From positions 2,666,001 through 2,730,000 of the forward strand of contig CP144169.1 in assembly GCA_039636785.1 (NCBI GenBank): a stretch of 64,000 nt of DNA, given 5' to 3'. A program made the translations under genes and the position numbers. The stretch is from Micrococcaceae bacterium Sec5.7 (lineage in GTDB: Bacteria > Actinomycetota > Actinomycetes > Actinomycetales > Micrococcaceae). Positions 1 through 7,504 of the stretch are shown piece after piece (the stretch's first letter is position 1; each line of letters begins with the position of its first letter). Below the pieces are notes generated by a model. The model was not told the DNA's origin. It did no database searches and worked only from the letters and a program-made list of their open reading frames with translations.

Positions 1-1362
1 ACGAGACAGACGCAGCACCGCCAGGGCCGGGTCGTAGCCGGCTTCCTCGATGCGGACAGACTCGAAGATCTTCTCGATCACGGTCCCGGTCGCCGGTCCC
101 ATCCGTAACGCCCAGGCGTCGATCCGGGCCCGGTCCCAGGCTTGCCAGCTGTGCCCCTCGGGAAGGTCGGCTTCGTTCGTCCGATACTGGTTCGTCGTCG
201 TCACGGGCAGCAGCAGGTGGCTGGTCAGGCGCTCATCACCCCGATAGATCTCGAGCATGGTGTCCGTGACGCGAAGATCAACATGCGCGCCGATGTGGGT
301 GAACGGGACGGAGTAGAAGTTTTTTGACCAGACCACGTGTCCGTTCCGGCCTACTTTGCGCCCATATGTCCAGGTGCTGATCTCGAAAGTCACCGCCGGC
401 AACGGTTGCAGCAGCGGCTTCTCCTCGGCCGTGAACACGCTCAGCCGGGAGCCCTCCCGCTTCTGGAACGGCTGTCGGTTGTAGGCATCGATCTGCTCCC
501 GAACCCGGGCCCGCAGCTGCACCAGGCTGGTGAACTGCTCCTGCCTCAGACCCGCAATCACCCAGGTGGCGACGTGGGAGACAGTGTTTTCTACGCTGGC
601 TTTGTCTTTCGGGTGCCGCACCCGGCCCGGTAGTACCGCCGCCGAATAATGCGCCGCCATCTCCCGATAAGCGTCGTTGAGGACGACTTCGCCCTCGCGC
701 GGGTGAGAGATCACCCCGGTCTTGAGGTTGTCGGGGACGAGCCTCGGGACCGTGCCGCCGAAGAATGCGAACATCGCCGCATGCGCGCGCAGCCACGACT
801 CCTGCCGCATATCCAACGTCGCCTCCACGAACGCATACCTGCTGAACGGCAGGCACGCGACGAACAAATACACCTTCGAGACCTCTCCCGTTGCCGGGTC
901 AACGAGCTGCATCGTCGGCCCGGACCAGTCGACCTCGACGCTGCGGCCGGCCTTATGGCCGACCCGAGACGACGCGCCAGTGACGTTGGCGTAATCGCCG
1001 TAAAGCCTGCAGAACCGGTCATAACTCATCGCCGCTTGCCCGGCCCGACTGCACCCGTCGAGATACTCCTGGTGCAGCAGCTTCAACGTCACCCCAACCC
1101 TGGCCAGCTCGCGATGCACCTGGACCCAGTCCGGCTGCGCGAACACGCTCTCCCGCACCCCGCGACCGGGAAACAGCGCCAGATACACCTCGCCCTCAGA
1201 CTTCTCCGCAACATCGTCCCACCCGAGCCCGAGCTGATCCGCAGCATCGATCACCGCCTGAACGCTGTGCCTGGACATGCCCTGAGCAAGCGAGATCGCT
1301 CTGCCGGACAGGCCCTGGTTATGCAACTGCAAGACGAGCTTCGCCTTGATCTTCCGTACCAT
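1..1362 (-). CDS. istA: IS21-family transposase IstA (3' end outside window)
   Basis: This is the DDE transposase of an IS21-type element; it cuts and joins the element ends together with the IstB ATPase. The frame is open for all 454 codons from the ATG at 1362 to the window edge. The N-terminus is a helix-turn-helix region (KAKLVLQLHNQGLSGRAISL, residues about 4-23). The rve catalytic core follows, with VEVDWSGPTMQLVD giving the first Asp, LVPDNLKTGV the second and HPKDKASVENTV the Glu. The start is supported by GGAAGGAG about 8 bases upstream. The gene has no stop in the window, so whether it is intact cannot be judged. The frame shows no internal damage, which suggests a fairly recent insertion. 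Confidence 0.9.
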   Translation of the reverse strand, partial: MVRKIKAKLVLQLHNQGLSGRAISLAQGMSRHSVQAVIDAADQLGLGWDDVAEKSEGEVYLALFPGRGVRESVFAQPDWVQVHRELARVGVTLKLLHQEYLDGCSRAGQAAMSYDRFCRLYGDYANVTGASSRVGHKAGRSVEVDWSGPTMQLVDPATGEVSKVYLFVACLPFSRYAFVEATLDMRQESWLRAHAAMFAFFGGTVPRLVPDNLKTGVISHPREGEVVLNDAYREMAAHYSAAVLPGRVRHPKDKASVENTVSHVATWVIAGLRQEQFTSLVQLRARVREQIDAYNRQPFQKREGSRLSVFTAEEKPLLQPLPAVTFEISTWTYGRKVGRNGHVVWSKNFYSVPFTHIGAHVDLRVTDTMLEIYRGDERLTSHLLLPVTTTNQYRTNEADLPEGHSWQAWDRARIDAWALRMGPATGTVIEKIFESVRIEEAGYDPALAVLRLSR

Positions 1363-1417
1363 TACCGGTACTCCTTCCACCACGTGGCCCTCACGCGGTG
1401 GAAGGAGCTTTTCAGGT

Positions 1418-1493
1418 GGCGCTCAACCACACCAACACTGGCGCTGACCAGCGCAAATCGTGGGCTCGGACCCCGGCGCTAACCCGCACCACA
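1418..1493. repeat. Multiple terminal repeats of the IS21-like element
   Basis: Three copies of a motif starting GGCGCT lie upstream of istA: GGCGCTCAACCACACCAACA at 1418-1437, GGCGCTGACCAGCGCA at 1440-1455, and GGCGCTAACCCGCACCACA at 1475-1493. IS21-family ends usually carry several such transposase-binding repeats. The outermost copy ends in CA at 1493, fitting the TG...CA termini of the family. Confidence 0.65.
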
Positions 1494-1618
1494 TATGGAC
1501 CCCTCAAGAGCGAATATTCACTCATCGGCACCATGGCGATCAGCTTCGCCGTCGTGAGCTTCAAGGTCGCGGCTGTCATGTCCGCGATGGCCGCCGCCAT
1601 TCCAGCGTAGGAATGCAT
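1494..1618 (-). pseudogene. Possible gene start interrupted by the IS element
   Basis: Reading minus from the ATG at 1618, about 41 codons are open up to the IS end (MHSYAGMAAAIADMTAATLK...). AGGGAG precedes the ATG by about 4 bases. The frame then runs on into IS sequence, so if this was a gene, insertion removed everything after the first 41 codons. I do not recognise the peptide. The plus strand is also open here, with a hydrophobic C-terminal tail ending at 1610, so the direction is uncertain. Treat it as a weak candidate for the disrupted target gene. Confidence 0.25.
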
Positions 1619-1866
1619 ATGGCTCCCTGCAGTGAGTCGCTACTCGGCCATTTTCTGACGCTCGCGTGCTCGGCCAGCCAGGGTCATCTCGGCGTTCCGG
1701 AGTTGTCTCCGTTGATGCCCGTTGCTGTGACCGCGGGAACAACTCGTGTGACGTCGCTCGGATCATTCTCAGTGTGGCGATGCTTTCGTGATTGCCAGCG
1801 GGTGCGAGATCCCGGCAGAATACGAGAACACGCTCTGAGGATCCACAACGAAACACAAGGGAAAGG
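1619..1866. other. Unassigned stretch between IS flank and terminator
   Basis: Frames are open on both strands, but none has a recognisable protein, a good ribosome binding site or codon use like the neighbouring genes. The minus strand ends one short frame in a basic, Arg/Glu-rich peptide (AGRARERQKMAE, stop near 1650) that could be the worn tail of a transposase, but this cannot be shown. I see nothing firm here. Confidence 0.4.
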
Positions 1867-1893
1867 AAGAGCCACCCCCACAGGGTGGCTCTT
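1867..1893 (-). terminator. Hairpin terminator downstream of tRNA-Ala
   Basis: A perfect 11-bp inverted repeat (AAGAGCCACCC / GGGTGGCTCTT) encloses a 5-base loop. It lies about 65 bp past the 3' end of the tRNA on the minus strand, where it is followed by CCTTTCCCTTG. It most likely ends the tRNA transcript. It could also work on the plus strand, where CTCGTTT follows. Confidence 0.7.
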
Positions 1894-1958
1894 CTCGTTT
1901 CGAAGAAAATTGAGTCCTCGAAACGTGAACTTCATCCATGTTTCGGGTAAGGCCTCAT

Positions 1959-2034
1959 TGGTGGAGCTAAGGAGATTCGAACTCCTGACCTCTTCGATGC
2001 GAACGAAGCGCTCTACCAACTGAGCTATAGCCCC
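1959..2034 (-). tRNA. tRNA-Ala (anticodon CGC)
   Basis: The minus strand folds as a standard 76-nt tRNA. The acceptor arm is GGGGCTA / TAGCTCC with one G-U pair, the D arm is GCTC...GAGC, the anticodon stem is CTTCG / CGAAG with loop TTCGCAT, and the T arm is CAGGAGTTCGAATCTCCTT. The anticodon is CGC, reading the Ala codon GCG. The CCA end is encoded (1959-1961). Its 3' end faces the IS-bearing DNA at the left edge, the usual arrangement when mobile DNA has entered at a tRNA gene. Confidence 0.95.
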
Positions 2035-2080
2035 CGGCGGCTCCGTTCCCGCTGGGAACGGCGTGGCCGGTGACCCTAGG

Positions 2081-2881
2081 CTATAAATTTTTCGGGCGCT
2101 TTGCCAGCCAGCTCCCGAACGTCTCGGTCCCGAACCCCTGTTCGGGGATGAGGTTCATGCCTTCGCGCAGATACTTTCCCATGGGCCCAGGGAGCGGCAA
2201 CTCGATCACCCGTCCCCGCGATCCCGTGGCGCGCTTCCACGTTTCCGCCAGCTCCCGCATTCCGCTGACTTCAGGGCCGCCGATCGTGCGCAGCCGGTGC
2301 CGTTCGCTTGAGGGCGGTTCCAGGGCTGCTGCCAGCAAAGCTGCGGCGACCTCAGTAGGCGAGATCGACTGGAACCTCGCACCCTTGACGACCGGAATCA
2401 GCCTGAGCTTCGAACCGGCGGAAAACATCATTGCCAGCAGGCTGTGGAACTGCGTGGCCCGGACTGTAACAGTCGCCAGAGCCGATTTCGAATAGACCCG
2501 CTCTTTGTCCGCCTTGGACCTGTAAAAGCCATAGCTGCTCTGATCGCAGTTGATGATTGACAGAAGTACAGCGCTGGCCACCCCGGACGCCTGTGCCGCG
2601 GCCAGAAGTCGCGAGCCGCCGTCGGCATAGTTCTTCCGGGCTTTCCCGGATTGACCCTCAAGGCAGTCAATCAGGACGTCGGCGCCCGCCACAGCGGCGT
2701 CCACCCCCTCGCCCGTGGTGACATCAGCCGCGAAGTATCTGGCGCCGTCGTGATGGCCTGCAGCGCCTGCCGCGGGCGGGTTCCGGCTGAGCACGGACAC
2801 TTCGTGCCGCTGGGCAAGAGCTTGCCGCACTACCTCGCGGCCTACTTGGCCCGTGCCACCGGCAACACAGATCCGGGTCAT
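2081..2881 (-). CDS. SDR / NmrA-like NAD(P)-binding oxidoreductase
   Basis: This is a 266-residue atypical short-chain dehydrogenase of the NAD(P)H-binding (NmrA/YwnB) type. The Rossmann glycine motif GGTGQVG is at residues 8-14, followed by a nucleotide-edge segment (SVLSRNP). ADVLIDCLEGQSG follows, and a YRSKADKERVYSKS segment resembles the lysine region of the family. The substrate is unknown. The ATG at 2881 is chosen because the longer frame upstream is Arg/Pro-rich shadow of the preceding gene and the Rossmann fold should begin near the N-terminus. The upstream gene stops at 2883, so the two are almost certainly co-transcribed. tRNA-Ala lies just downstream. Confidence 0.8.
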   Translation of the reverse strand: MTRICVAGGTGQVGREVVRQALAQRHEVSVLSRNPPAAGAAGHHDGARYFAADVTTGEGVDAAVAGADVLIDCLEGQSGKARKNYADGGSRLLAAAQASGVASAVLLSIINCDQSSYGFYRSKADKERVYSKSALATVTVRATQFHSLLAMMFSAGSKLRLIPVVKGARFQSISPTEVAAALLAAALEPPSSERHRLRTIGGPEVSGMRELAETWKRATGSRGRVIELPLPGPMGKYLREGMNLIPEQGFGTETFGSWLAKRPKNL

Positions 2882-2882
2882 G

Positions 2883-3863
2883 TCAGGCACGGCGGCGCTG
2901 AAGCACGTCGTCCAGATTGCTGAGGGCACTCTGCGCTTTGGTGAGCGGCCGGGTCTGTGCCGAGGCGGCAGCCGGCGCCGCAGCCGTGCCCTGCTTGAGG
3001 GACGGCTTGCCCACTGACTTGGGAGCCTGCGGCAGATCAAGCGGATCCGGTGCAGGGCGGTCGGCCTTGGCGGCTTCGACATACGTGGGTTTGGGAACCT
3101 CAACCGGCTCCCACTTGGTGCCGGCAGCCGCTACTGGGAGTTTAGGCGCGCGGACGCTGTTGTCTCCTGATGCCACGGCCACAGCCAGGGCGGCCTCACG
3201 GAGTTCCATCGCCGTCAGTGGCGACACGGTGGGGCGTCCGGCTTCGGCGTCAAACAGCGGGTTTTCGGTGCGCGCGGCATCGTCCCTGGTTTCAGGGGGA
3301 CGTATGTCGCCGGAACCGGAATCATGTCGCCGGGCAGGAGCACTCATCGCGTCGGTGAAGGCTGCATTCACTTTCGCACGGCGATCACGCACGGCGAGCC
3401 GGCGGAGCACGACGATTGCGCCGACACATCCCGACAGTGCAATAACCGGAAGCCAGGAAGTTCCAATCCCGAAGATTCTCAGCACCGCGGAGACAAAGGC
3501 AGTCATCAGGGAGACAACCCCGACCAGGGCGATGGCGCAGCGCCCGTAGCGGATTCTCAGCCGGCCGTTTGCCTCGGGGGCATTCGATTCGGAGGAGCGC
3601 CCGGTGTCAGGAGATGCGGCCCCCCCTGAGGATTCGGGGCTCTTTCTGGTGTCCATGGGTTTCTCCTGCTGGGCGTTCATGTTGATGACCGTCCCGGCTT
3701 GCGGGTCTGCAGTTTCAACGTCGGCGACGTCCGCCATCAGCTCGCCTGCAGCCTGAAACTGCTGCCTGCCGTTCCGGAGCACGTAGGGGGCAACCCACAC
3801 AATCCAGAGCGCAACCGCGACCACAAGGATCACTGAGCTGCTAAGGGGGATGTCCACAATCAA
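2883..3863 (-). CDS. Hypothetical membrane protein with charged cytoplasmic domain
   Basis: A 326-residue protein that I cannot assign to a named family. Residues about 8-30 form one membrane helix (SSSVILVVAVALWIVWVAPYVL). A polar, Ser/Glu-rich linker follows (about 45-100), then two further hydrophobic helices at about 108-150 (CAIALVGVVSLMTAFVSAVL and SWLPVIALSGCVGAIVVL). The rest is a long hydrophilic tail rich in Ala/Pro/Lys. It looks like a membrane-anchored scaffold rather than an enzyme. It is probably the first gene of a two-gene unit with the SDR protein, whose start lies 1 bp past its stop. No signal peptide cleavage site is obvious. Confidence 0.7.
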   Translation of the reverse strand: MIVDIPLSSSVILVVAVALWIVWVAPYVLRNGRQQFQAAGELMADVADVETADPQAGTVINMNAQQEKPMDTRKSPESSGGAASPDTGRSSESNAPEANGRLRIRYGRCAIALVGVVSLMTAFVSAVLRIFGIGTSWLPVIALSGCVGAIVVLRRLAVRDRRAKVNAAFTDAMSAPARRHDSGSGDIRPPETRDDAARTENPLFDAEAGRPTVSPLTAMELREAALAVAVASGDNSVRAPKLPVAAAGTKWEPVEVPKPTYVEAAKADRPAPDPLDLPQAPKSVGKPSLKQGTAAAPAAASAQTRPLTKAQSALSNLDDVLQRRRA

Positions 3864-3975
3864 AACGGTATGAGCATATGGCGGGGGGCTGTCGCATTAG
3901 CGCCGGTGTGTCGCCGGAGAGGTGTCAAATCAATGGATTTATGACGCGATTGTCCCGCATTGGACACACCACAGT

Positions 3976-4596
3976 TCAGGACGGGCGGCTATCCAGCCAT
4001 TGGCGCAAAAGTCCGCCCGGCACGTCTTCGGACGTCAGCGCAAACGAACGATGATCCGCCCACTCGCCGTTGATGTGCAGGAAGCGCTGACGGTACCCTT
4101 CGTCCCGGAATCCCAGTTTTTCCACCACACGCAGGCTGGGGCCGTTCTCCGGCCGGATGTTTATCTCCATCCGGTGCAGGCCCAGGATCCGGAAGCAATG
4201 GTCCGTGGCCATGGCCACCGCGGTGGGTGCTATCCCCTGCCCTGCCCGCGACTGGTCAACCCAATACCCCAGCGTCGCCATCATGGCCGATCCCCAGACA
4301 ATCGACGAAACGGTCAGCTGGCCTACTATGACCGGGTCCCTGAACCCGGGGGTCCCGGCCGTAATCAGGAACGGCAAGGCCGTGGACTGAGCGGCCTGGG
4401 CGTTGAGTGCCCTCACCATCTGCCGGTAATCCGGCAGAGCTCCACCCGGAGCCGGGTTCGATGCCTCCCAGGGCGCCAGCCATTGACTGTTACGGGAACG
4501 GACCTCCATCCATTCCTTTTTGTCGCGGTACCTGATGGGGCGCAGCAGAACATCGCCGCACTCCAGCGTTACCGGCCAGATCTGGCTGACCCGCAC
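3976..4596 (-). CDS. GNAT acetyltransferase, RimJ/RimL type
   Basis: A 206-residue GNAT-fold N-acetyltransferase of the RimJ/RimL (ribosomal-protein-alanine acetyltransferase) group. The start LECGDVLLRPIRYRDKKEW is typical. The acetyl-CoA loop is YWVDQSRAGQGIAPTAVAMA, followed by GLHRMEINIRPENGPSLRVVEKLGFRDEGY, the RimJ-like signature with the conserved N.(A/G)S..V.EKLGF element. The real target protein is not certain. It starts 7 bp after galU ends on the same strand. A rimJ-like gene also sits near galU in mycobacteria, so the neighbourhood is old. Confidence 0.85.
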   Translation of the reverse strand: MRVSQIWPVTLECGDVLLRPIRYRDKKEWMEVRSRNSQWLAPWEASNPAPGGALPDYRQMVRALNAQAAQSTALPFLITAGTPGFRDPVIVGQLTVSSIVWGSAMMATLGYWVDQSRAGQGIAPTAVAMATDHCFRILGLHRMEINIRPENGPSLRVVEKLGFRDEGYRQRFLHINGEWADHRSFALTSEDVPGGLLRQWLDSRPS

Positions 4597-4603
4597 GGGG
4601 GTG

Positions 4604-5509
4604 TTACTTAGTCAGGCCGGCGGTGAAGGCCGGCAGCCACTCCCGCAGTCCCGGGCCAAGATCGTCGCTGTCAATAGCCAGCTGAACACAGGCCTTGAGG
4701 TAGCTGAGCTTGTCTCCGGTGTCGTAGCGGCGGCCACGGAAAACGACGCCAAAAACGCCATAACCCTCACCTTCGCCCGCTGCAAGTTCCTGCAGGGCAT
4801 CGGTCAGCTGGATTTCCCCGCCACGGCCCGGCTCGGTCTTTTCCAGGACGTCGAACACGGCCGGGTGCAGCACGTAACGGCCGATCACAGCCAGGTTCGA
4901 CGGCGCTTCGTCGACATCAGGCTTTTCCACCAGCTTGTTGATCCTGACGTAACCCTCGCCGTCAATCTGCTGGACGTCAGCGCAGCCGTAGGCACTGATC
5001 TGCGAAGGCTCCACTTCGATGAGGGCAACCACGGAGCCACCGGTCTTGGCCTGGACTTCAATCATGGTGCTGAGCAGCTCGTCGCGCGCGTCAATCAGGT
5101 CATCGCCAAGCAGAACGGCGAACGGCTCGTAACCCACATGCTGCTTGGCACGCAGCACTGCGTGTCCAAGGCCCTTGGGATCGCCCTGACGGACGTAGTG
5201 GATGTCGCCCAGGTTGCTTGCAGCCTGAATCGATTCGAGCTTGGCGGTGTCACCCTTTGCCTCCAGGGTTGCCTCCAGGGCCGGAACGCGGTCGAAGTGA
5301 TCCTCAAGCGCGCGCTTGTTGCGGCCGGTGATCATCAGGATGTCGCTGAGGCCAACCTTGACTGCCTCTTCAACCACGTACTGGATGGCCGGCTTGTCGA
5401 CCACCGGGAGCATCTCCTTGGGCATCGCCTTCGTGGCGGGCAGGAACCTGGTGCCGAGCCCCGCAGCGGGGATGACGGCCTTGCGGACAGAAGGATTAGT
5501 GGTAGTCAC
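4604..5509 (-). CDS. galU: UTP--glucose-1-phosphate uridylyltransferase
   Basis: GalU makes UDP-glucose from UTP and glucose-1-phosphate for cell-envelope and storage sugars. The 301 residues match the usual bacterial length. The nucleotide-binding signature GLGTRFLPATKAMPKEMLP spans about residues 17-35, with the family Lys in DKPAIQYVVEEA. Further family blocks are LGDDLIDA and VEKPDVDEAPS near residue 195. It is divergent from the 5-formyl-THF cyclo-ligase gene, sharing a 97-bp promoter region (5510-5606), and is followed closely by the RimJ-like gene. Confidence 0.95.
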   Translation of the reverse strand: MTTTNPSVRKAVIPAAGLGTRFLPATKAMPKEMLPVVDKPAIQYVVEEAVKVGLSDILMITGRNKRALEDHFDRVPALEATLEAKGDTAKLESIQAASNLGDIHYVRQGDPKGLGHAVLRAKQHVGYEPFAVLLGDDLIDARDELLSTMIEVQAKTGGSVVALIEVEPSQISAYGCADVQQIDGEGYVRINKLVEKPDVDEAPSNLAVIGRYVLHPAVFDVLEKTEPGRGGEIQLTDALQELAAGEGEGYGVFGVVFRGRRYDTGDKLSYLKACVQLAIDSDDLGPGLREWLPAFTAGLTK

Positions 5510-5606
5510 TGGACTAATCTAGCGGAGGGACCATTCATACAGTAAATATTCCGGACAGTGCCTCATATGCACCATCTTGCAGCGTCTCCGGGAAGGAGGA
5601 GTCACT

Positions 5607-6218
5607 ATGACAGACGAATTCATGTCATCCAAAGAAGAGATCCGTACCAGACACCGGCGCGGGCGCGCGGAGTTGGACGTTGCCCGGCTGAACGCTGCCG
5701 GATCAGCCATTGCCACCCACGGCCTTGAATGGGCTGCAGAGATTTCAGGTGGAAGGGCGGCCGCCATCGCCGTGTATCTCGGGGTGGGCTCCGAGCCGCC
5801 CACCTTGCCCCTGATGACGGCCCTGCACAAAGCCGGGCACTCGGTGCTGCTCCCCGTCTGCGAGCCGGGCCGCACCTTGAGCTGGGTGTACTGGACCCCA
5901 CGGAGCGTATTCGTCAGCAGCAGGTTTGCGCCCATTCAGGAACCCGCCGGCGAGCGGCACGGCACGGACATCATGCGCACCGTGGCGGCTGTGTTCCTTC
6001 CCGCCACGGCGGTGGACCGCAGCGGCAACAGAATCGGCCAGGGTGGTGGCTATTACGACAAATTCCTGGCTGCGCTCGAAGCGCGTGAATGGTCGCTTCC
6101 GCTGGCCGCCGTCGTGTTCGATTCTGAGCTGCTGCCGGCCGGAAGCATTCCAGCCGAGCCCTTTGACCGGCGGGTGCCGGCAGTTCTGACGCCGGCCGGA
6201 TATATCCGGCTTACGTGA
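5607..6218 (+). CDS. 5-formyltetrahydrofolate cyclo-ligase
   Basis: This enzyme (5,10-methenyl-THF synthetase) returns 5-formyl-THF to the folate pool using ATP. The 203-residue length is typical. The substrate and ATP region VYLGVGSEPPT is at about 56-66, and the hallmark GQGGGYYD is at 144-151. The ATG at 5607 is preferred over an in-frame ATG 30 bp upstream because GGAAGGAGGAG lies just before it. The order galU (divergent), cyclo-ligase, FmdB is the same as in Mycobacterium. Confidence 0.93.
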   Translation: MTDEFMSSKEEIRTRHRRGRAELDVARLNAAGSAIATHGLEWAAEISGGRAAAIAVYLGVGSEPPTLPLMTALHKAGHSVLLPVCEPGRTLSWVYWTPRSVFVSSRFAPIQEPAGERHGTDIMRTVAAVFLPATAVDRSGNRIGQGGGYYDKFLAALEAREWSLPLAAVVFDSELLPAGSIPAEPFDRRVPAVLTPAGYIRLT

Positions 6219-6233
6219 GGTCCGGATTCCGGA

Positions 6234-6242
6234 TGATAGAAT
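6234..6242 (+). promoter_or_regulatory. Extended -10 promoter for the FmdB gene
   Basis: TGATAGAAT contains a good -10 hexamer (TAGAAT, 5 of 6) preceded by the TGn extension. No convincing -35 is seen at 16-18 bp, as is common for extended -10 promoters. It overlaps the first base of a CIRCE operator, so transcription would start inside the operator and give a leader of roughly 90-100 nt before the GTG at 6344. Confidence 0.5.
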
Positions 6243-6268
6243 TGGCACTCAGGCCCTGCGACTGCTAA
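6242..6268 (+). promoter_or_regulatory. CIRCE operator (HrcA) upstream of the FmdB gene
   Basis: TTGGCACTC, 9-nt spacer, GACTGCTAA matches the CIRCE consensus TTAGCACTC-N9-GAGTGCTAA at 16 of 18 arm positions, with the exact spacer length. It sits at the -10/start region of the FmdB promoter, where HrcA would block transcription. Two more CIRCE sites lie upstream of groES in this window, so the same repressor likely controls both. Confidence 0.75.
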
Positions 6269-6343
6269 GGGACGGATCTCCGTAACCGGAAATCCGGTCC
6301 AGACAGCACGGGACCTGTCGTTTGTCCCAGAGGAGGATCTCCA

Positions 6344-6604
6344 GTGCCCACGTATGCTTATGCCTGCAAGGATTGCAGCCATGTCTTCGACATCGTGCAG
6401 TCATTCACTGACAGCACTCTGACGTCCTGCCCGGAGTGCCAGGGAACCCTGCGCAAGAAGTTCAACAGTGTTGGCGTGGTCTTCAAGGGCTCTGGTTTCT
6501 ACCGGACTGATTCACGCGATGCCAAAGGCAGCACAGTCTCTGCGGCGCCGGCAGCACCGGCGTCTCCGGCCCCTGCGACGGCCGCTCCCGCTGCCGCCAG
6601 CTGA
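6344..6604 (+). CDS. FmdB-family zinc ribbon, Ruc-like (Rv0991c-type) chaperone
   Basis: A small 86-residue protein with an N-terminal zinc ribbon (Cys8, Cys11, Cys29, Cys32), the conserved block VGVVFKGSGFYRTDSR at about 43-58, and a low-complexity Ala/Pro tail from about 66 to the end that should be disordered. This is the design of Mycobacterium tuberculosis Rv0991c (Ruc), described as a redox-regulated chaperone, and the neighbours (5-formyl-THF cyclo-ligase, galU, rimJ-like) match as well. The start is GTG, set by AGGAGG at 6331-6336. A CIRCE site upstream predicts heat or HrcA control. The tail is shorter than I recall for Rv0991c. Function is inferred from family and synteny. Confidence 0.85.
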   Translation: MPTYAYACKDCSHVFDIVQSFTDSTLTSCPECQGTLRKKFNSVGVVFKGSGFYRTDSRDAKGSTVSAAPAAPASPAPATAAPAAAS

Positions 6605-6724
6605 TCGCCTGACCGCTCTTCCGGAGCATCGCGCGTACGGGAAGTCCGACGCCGACGCCCGGCTTTTCCACATAGGTGACACTGCCTCTGTCGCTGCCCT
6701 GCGGCCCGAACATAGCGTGGCAGC

Positions 6725-7465
6725 ATGCCAGTCACCTTATTCCACGCCAGCCGAATTTCCGGGCCACATGCACGCCCTGCACGCCGCCAGCCGCCCGCAA
6801 AGGGCAGAACCAGGAGAAGCGGCCGCAGGCTCACCGCCTGGCTCAACCGCAACCGCCGGCTCGCAGTAGCCCTGCTGCTCTGCGTTGCAGCCGGGATTGC
6901 CGTTCATCAGTTGACTCCGGCACCCGCCGATACCATTGTGGCCCTGGCTTCCGCGCGGGATCTCCCTGCCGGCACCGCGCTGACGGGCGCGGATGTGGTT
7001 TCCCTCAGAATCCCTCCTGGCGTTGTGCCCGACGGTTCTTTCACCGACGGTGCCGCGGTCCAGGGCAAACAGCTCGCGGCACCGCTGCGGAAAGGCCAAC
7101 TGCTGTCAGAAACCCAGCTGCTGGGCCCCGGGCTGCTGGCCGGCACATCACCGGGATCTGCAGCCGTGCCGCTGCGAATGGCGGATCCATCATCGATCCA
7201 GCTGGTTTCGCCAGGCCAGCTCGTCAATGTTGTCATGACCAGGGGAAACGCCTATGACCAAAAGTCGCCGTCAGAAATCCTTGCCTCCGGCGTGCCCGTG
7301 CTTTGGACGTCCAGCCAAGGCGGCAAGACGGGCCAGTGGCTGGGCGCCGGTGAGACGGACGGGCTCCTGGTGGTCGCAGCAACGCCGGAACAGGCCATCA
7401 GACTTGCGGGCGCATCAACGCAGGGGAAATTGTTTTTCGTACTTGTGGGGCCGGATCCGCGGTAG
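6725..7465 (+). CDS. SAF-domain membrane protein (CpaB/RcpC-like)
   Basis: A 246-residue protein with a basic N-terminus, one membrane helix at about 46-61 (LAVALLLCVAAGIAVH), and a SAF domain from about 69 (IVALASARDLPAGTALTGADV, then FTDGAAVQGKQLAAPLRKGQ). CpaB/RcpC proteins use this domain in Flp pilus assembly outside the membrane. No other pilus gene is visible here, so a pilus role is only possible. The C-terminal half (PGQLVNVVMTRG..., then LLVVAATPEQAIRLAGAS) also fits the RcpC/CpaB family. It is convergent with the helicase-like gene, with 39 bp between the stops. Confidence 0.75.
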   Translation: MPVTLFHASRISGPHARPARRQPPAKGRTRRSGRRLTAWLNRNRRLAVALLLCVAAGIAVHQLTPAPADTIVALASARDLPAGTALTGADVVSLRIPPGVVPDGSFTDGAAVQGKQLAAPLRKGQLLSETQLLGPGLLAGTSPGSAAVPLRMADPSSIQLVSPGQLVNVVMTRGNAYDQKSPSEILASGVPVLWTSSQGGKTGQWLGAGETDGLLVVAATPEQAIRLAGASTQGKLFFVLVGPDPR

Positions 7466-7504
7466 AACGGCTGGCCCGGGCAGCACCATTGCCCGTGGTA
7501 CCCG

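Larger units (their letters stand above)
1..1493 (-). mobile_element. IS21-like insertion sequence, upstream end (cut by window edge)
   Basis: The element is recognised from its transposase gene (istA type) and from repeated motifs upstream of that gene. The likely outer end is at 1493: read on the minus strand it starts TGTGGTGCGGGTTAGCGCC, beginning with TG as IS21 elements do. The helper ATPase istB, which normally follows istA, would lie beyond the left edge, as would the other end and any target duplication. The exact boundary is inferred from motif spacing, so it may be off by a few bases. Confidence 0.8.

Noticed and set aside
1460..2023. 187-codon plus-strand frame across the IS flank and tRNA
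   Set aside because: It crosses the IS end, the terminator and the tRNA, so it cannot be one gene.
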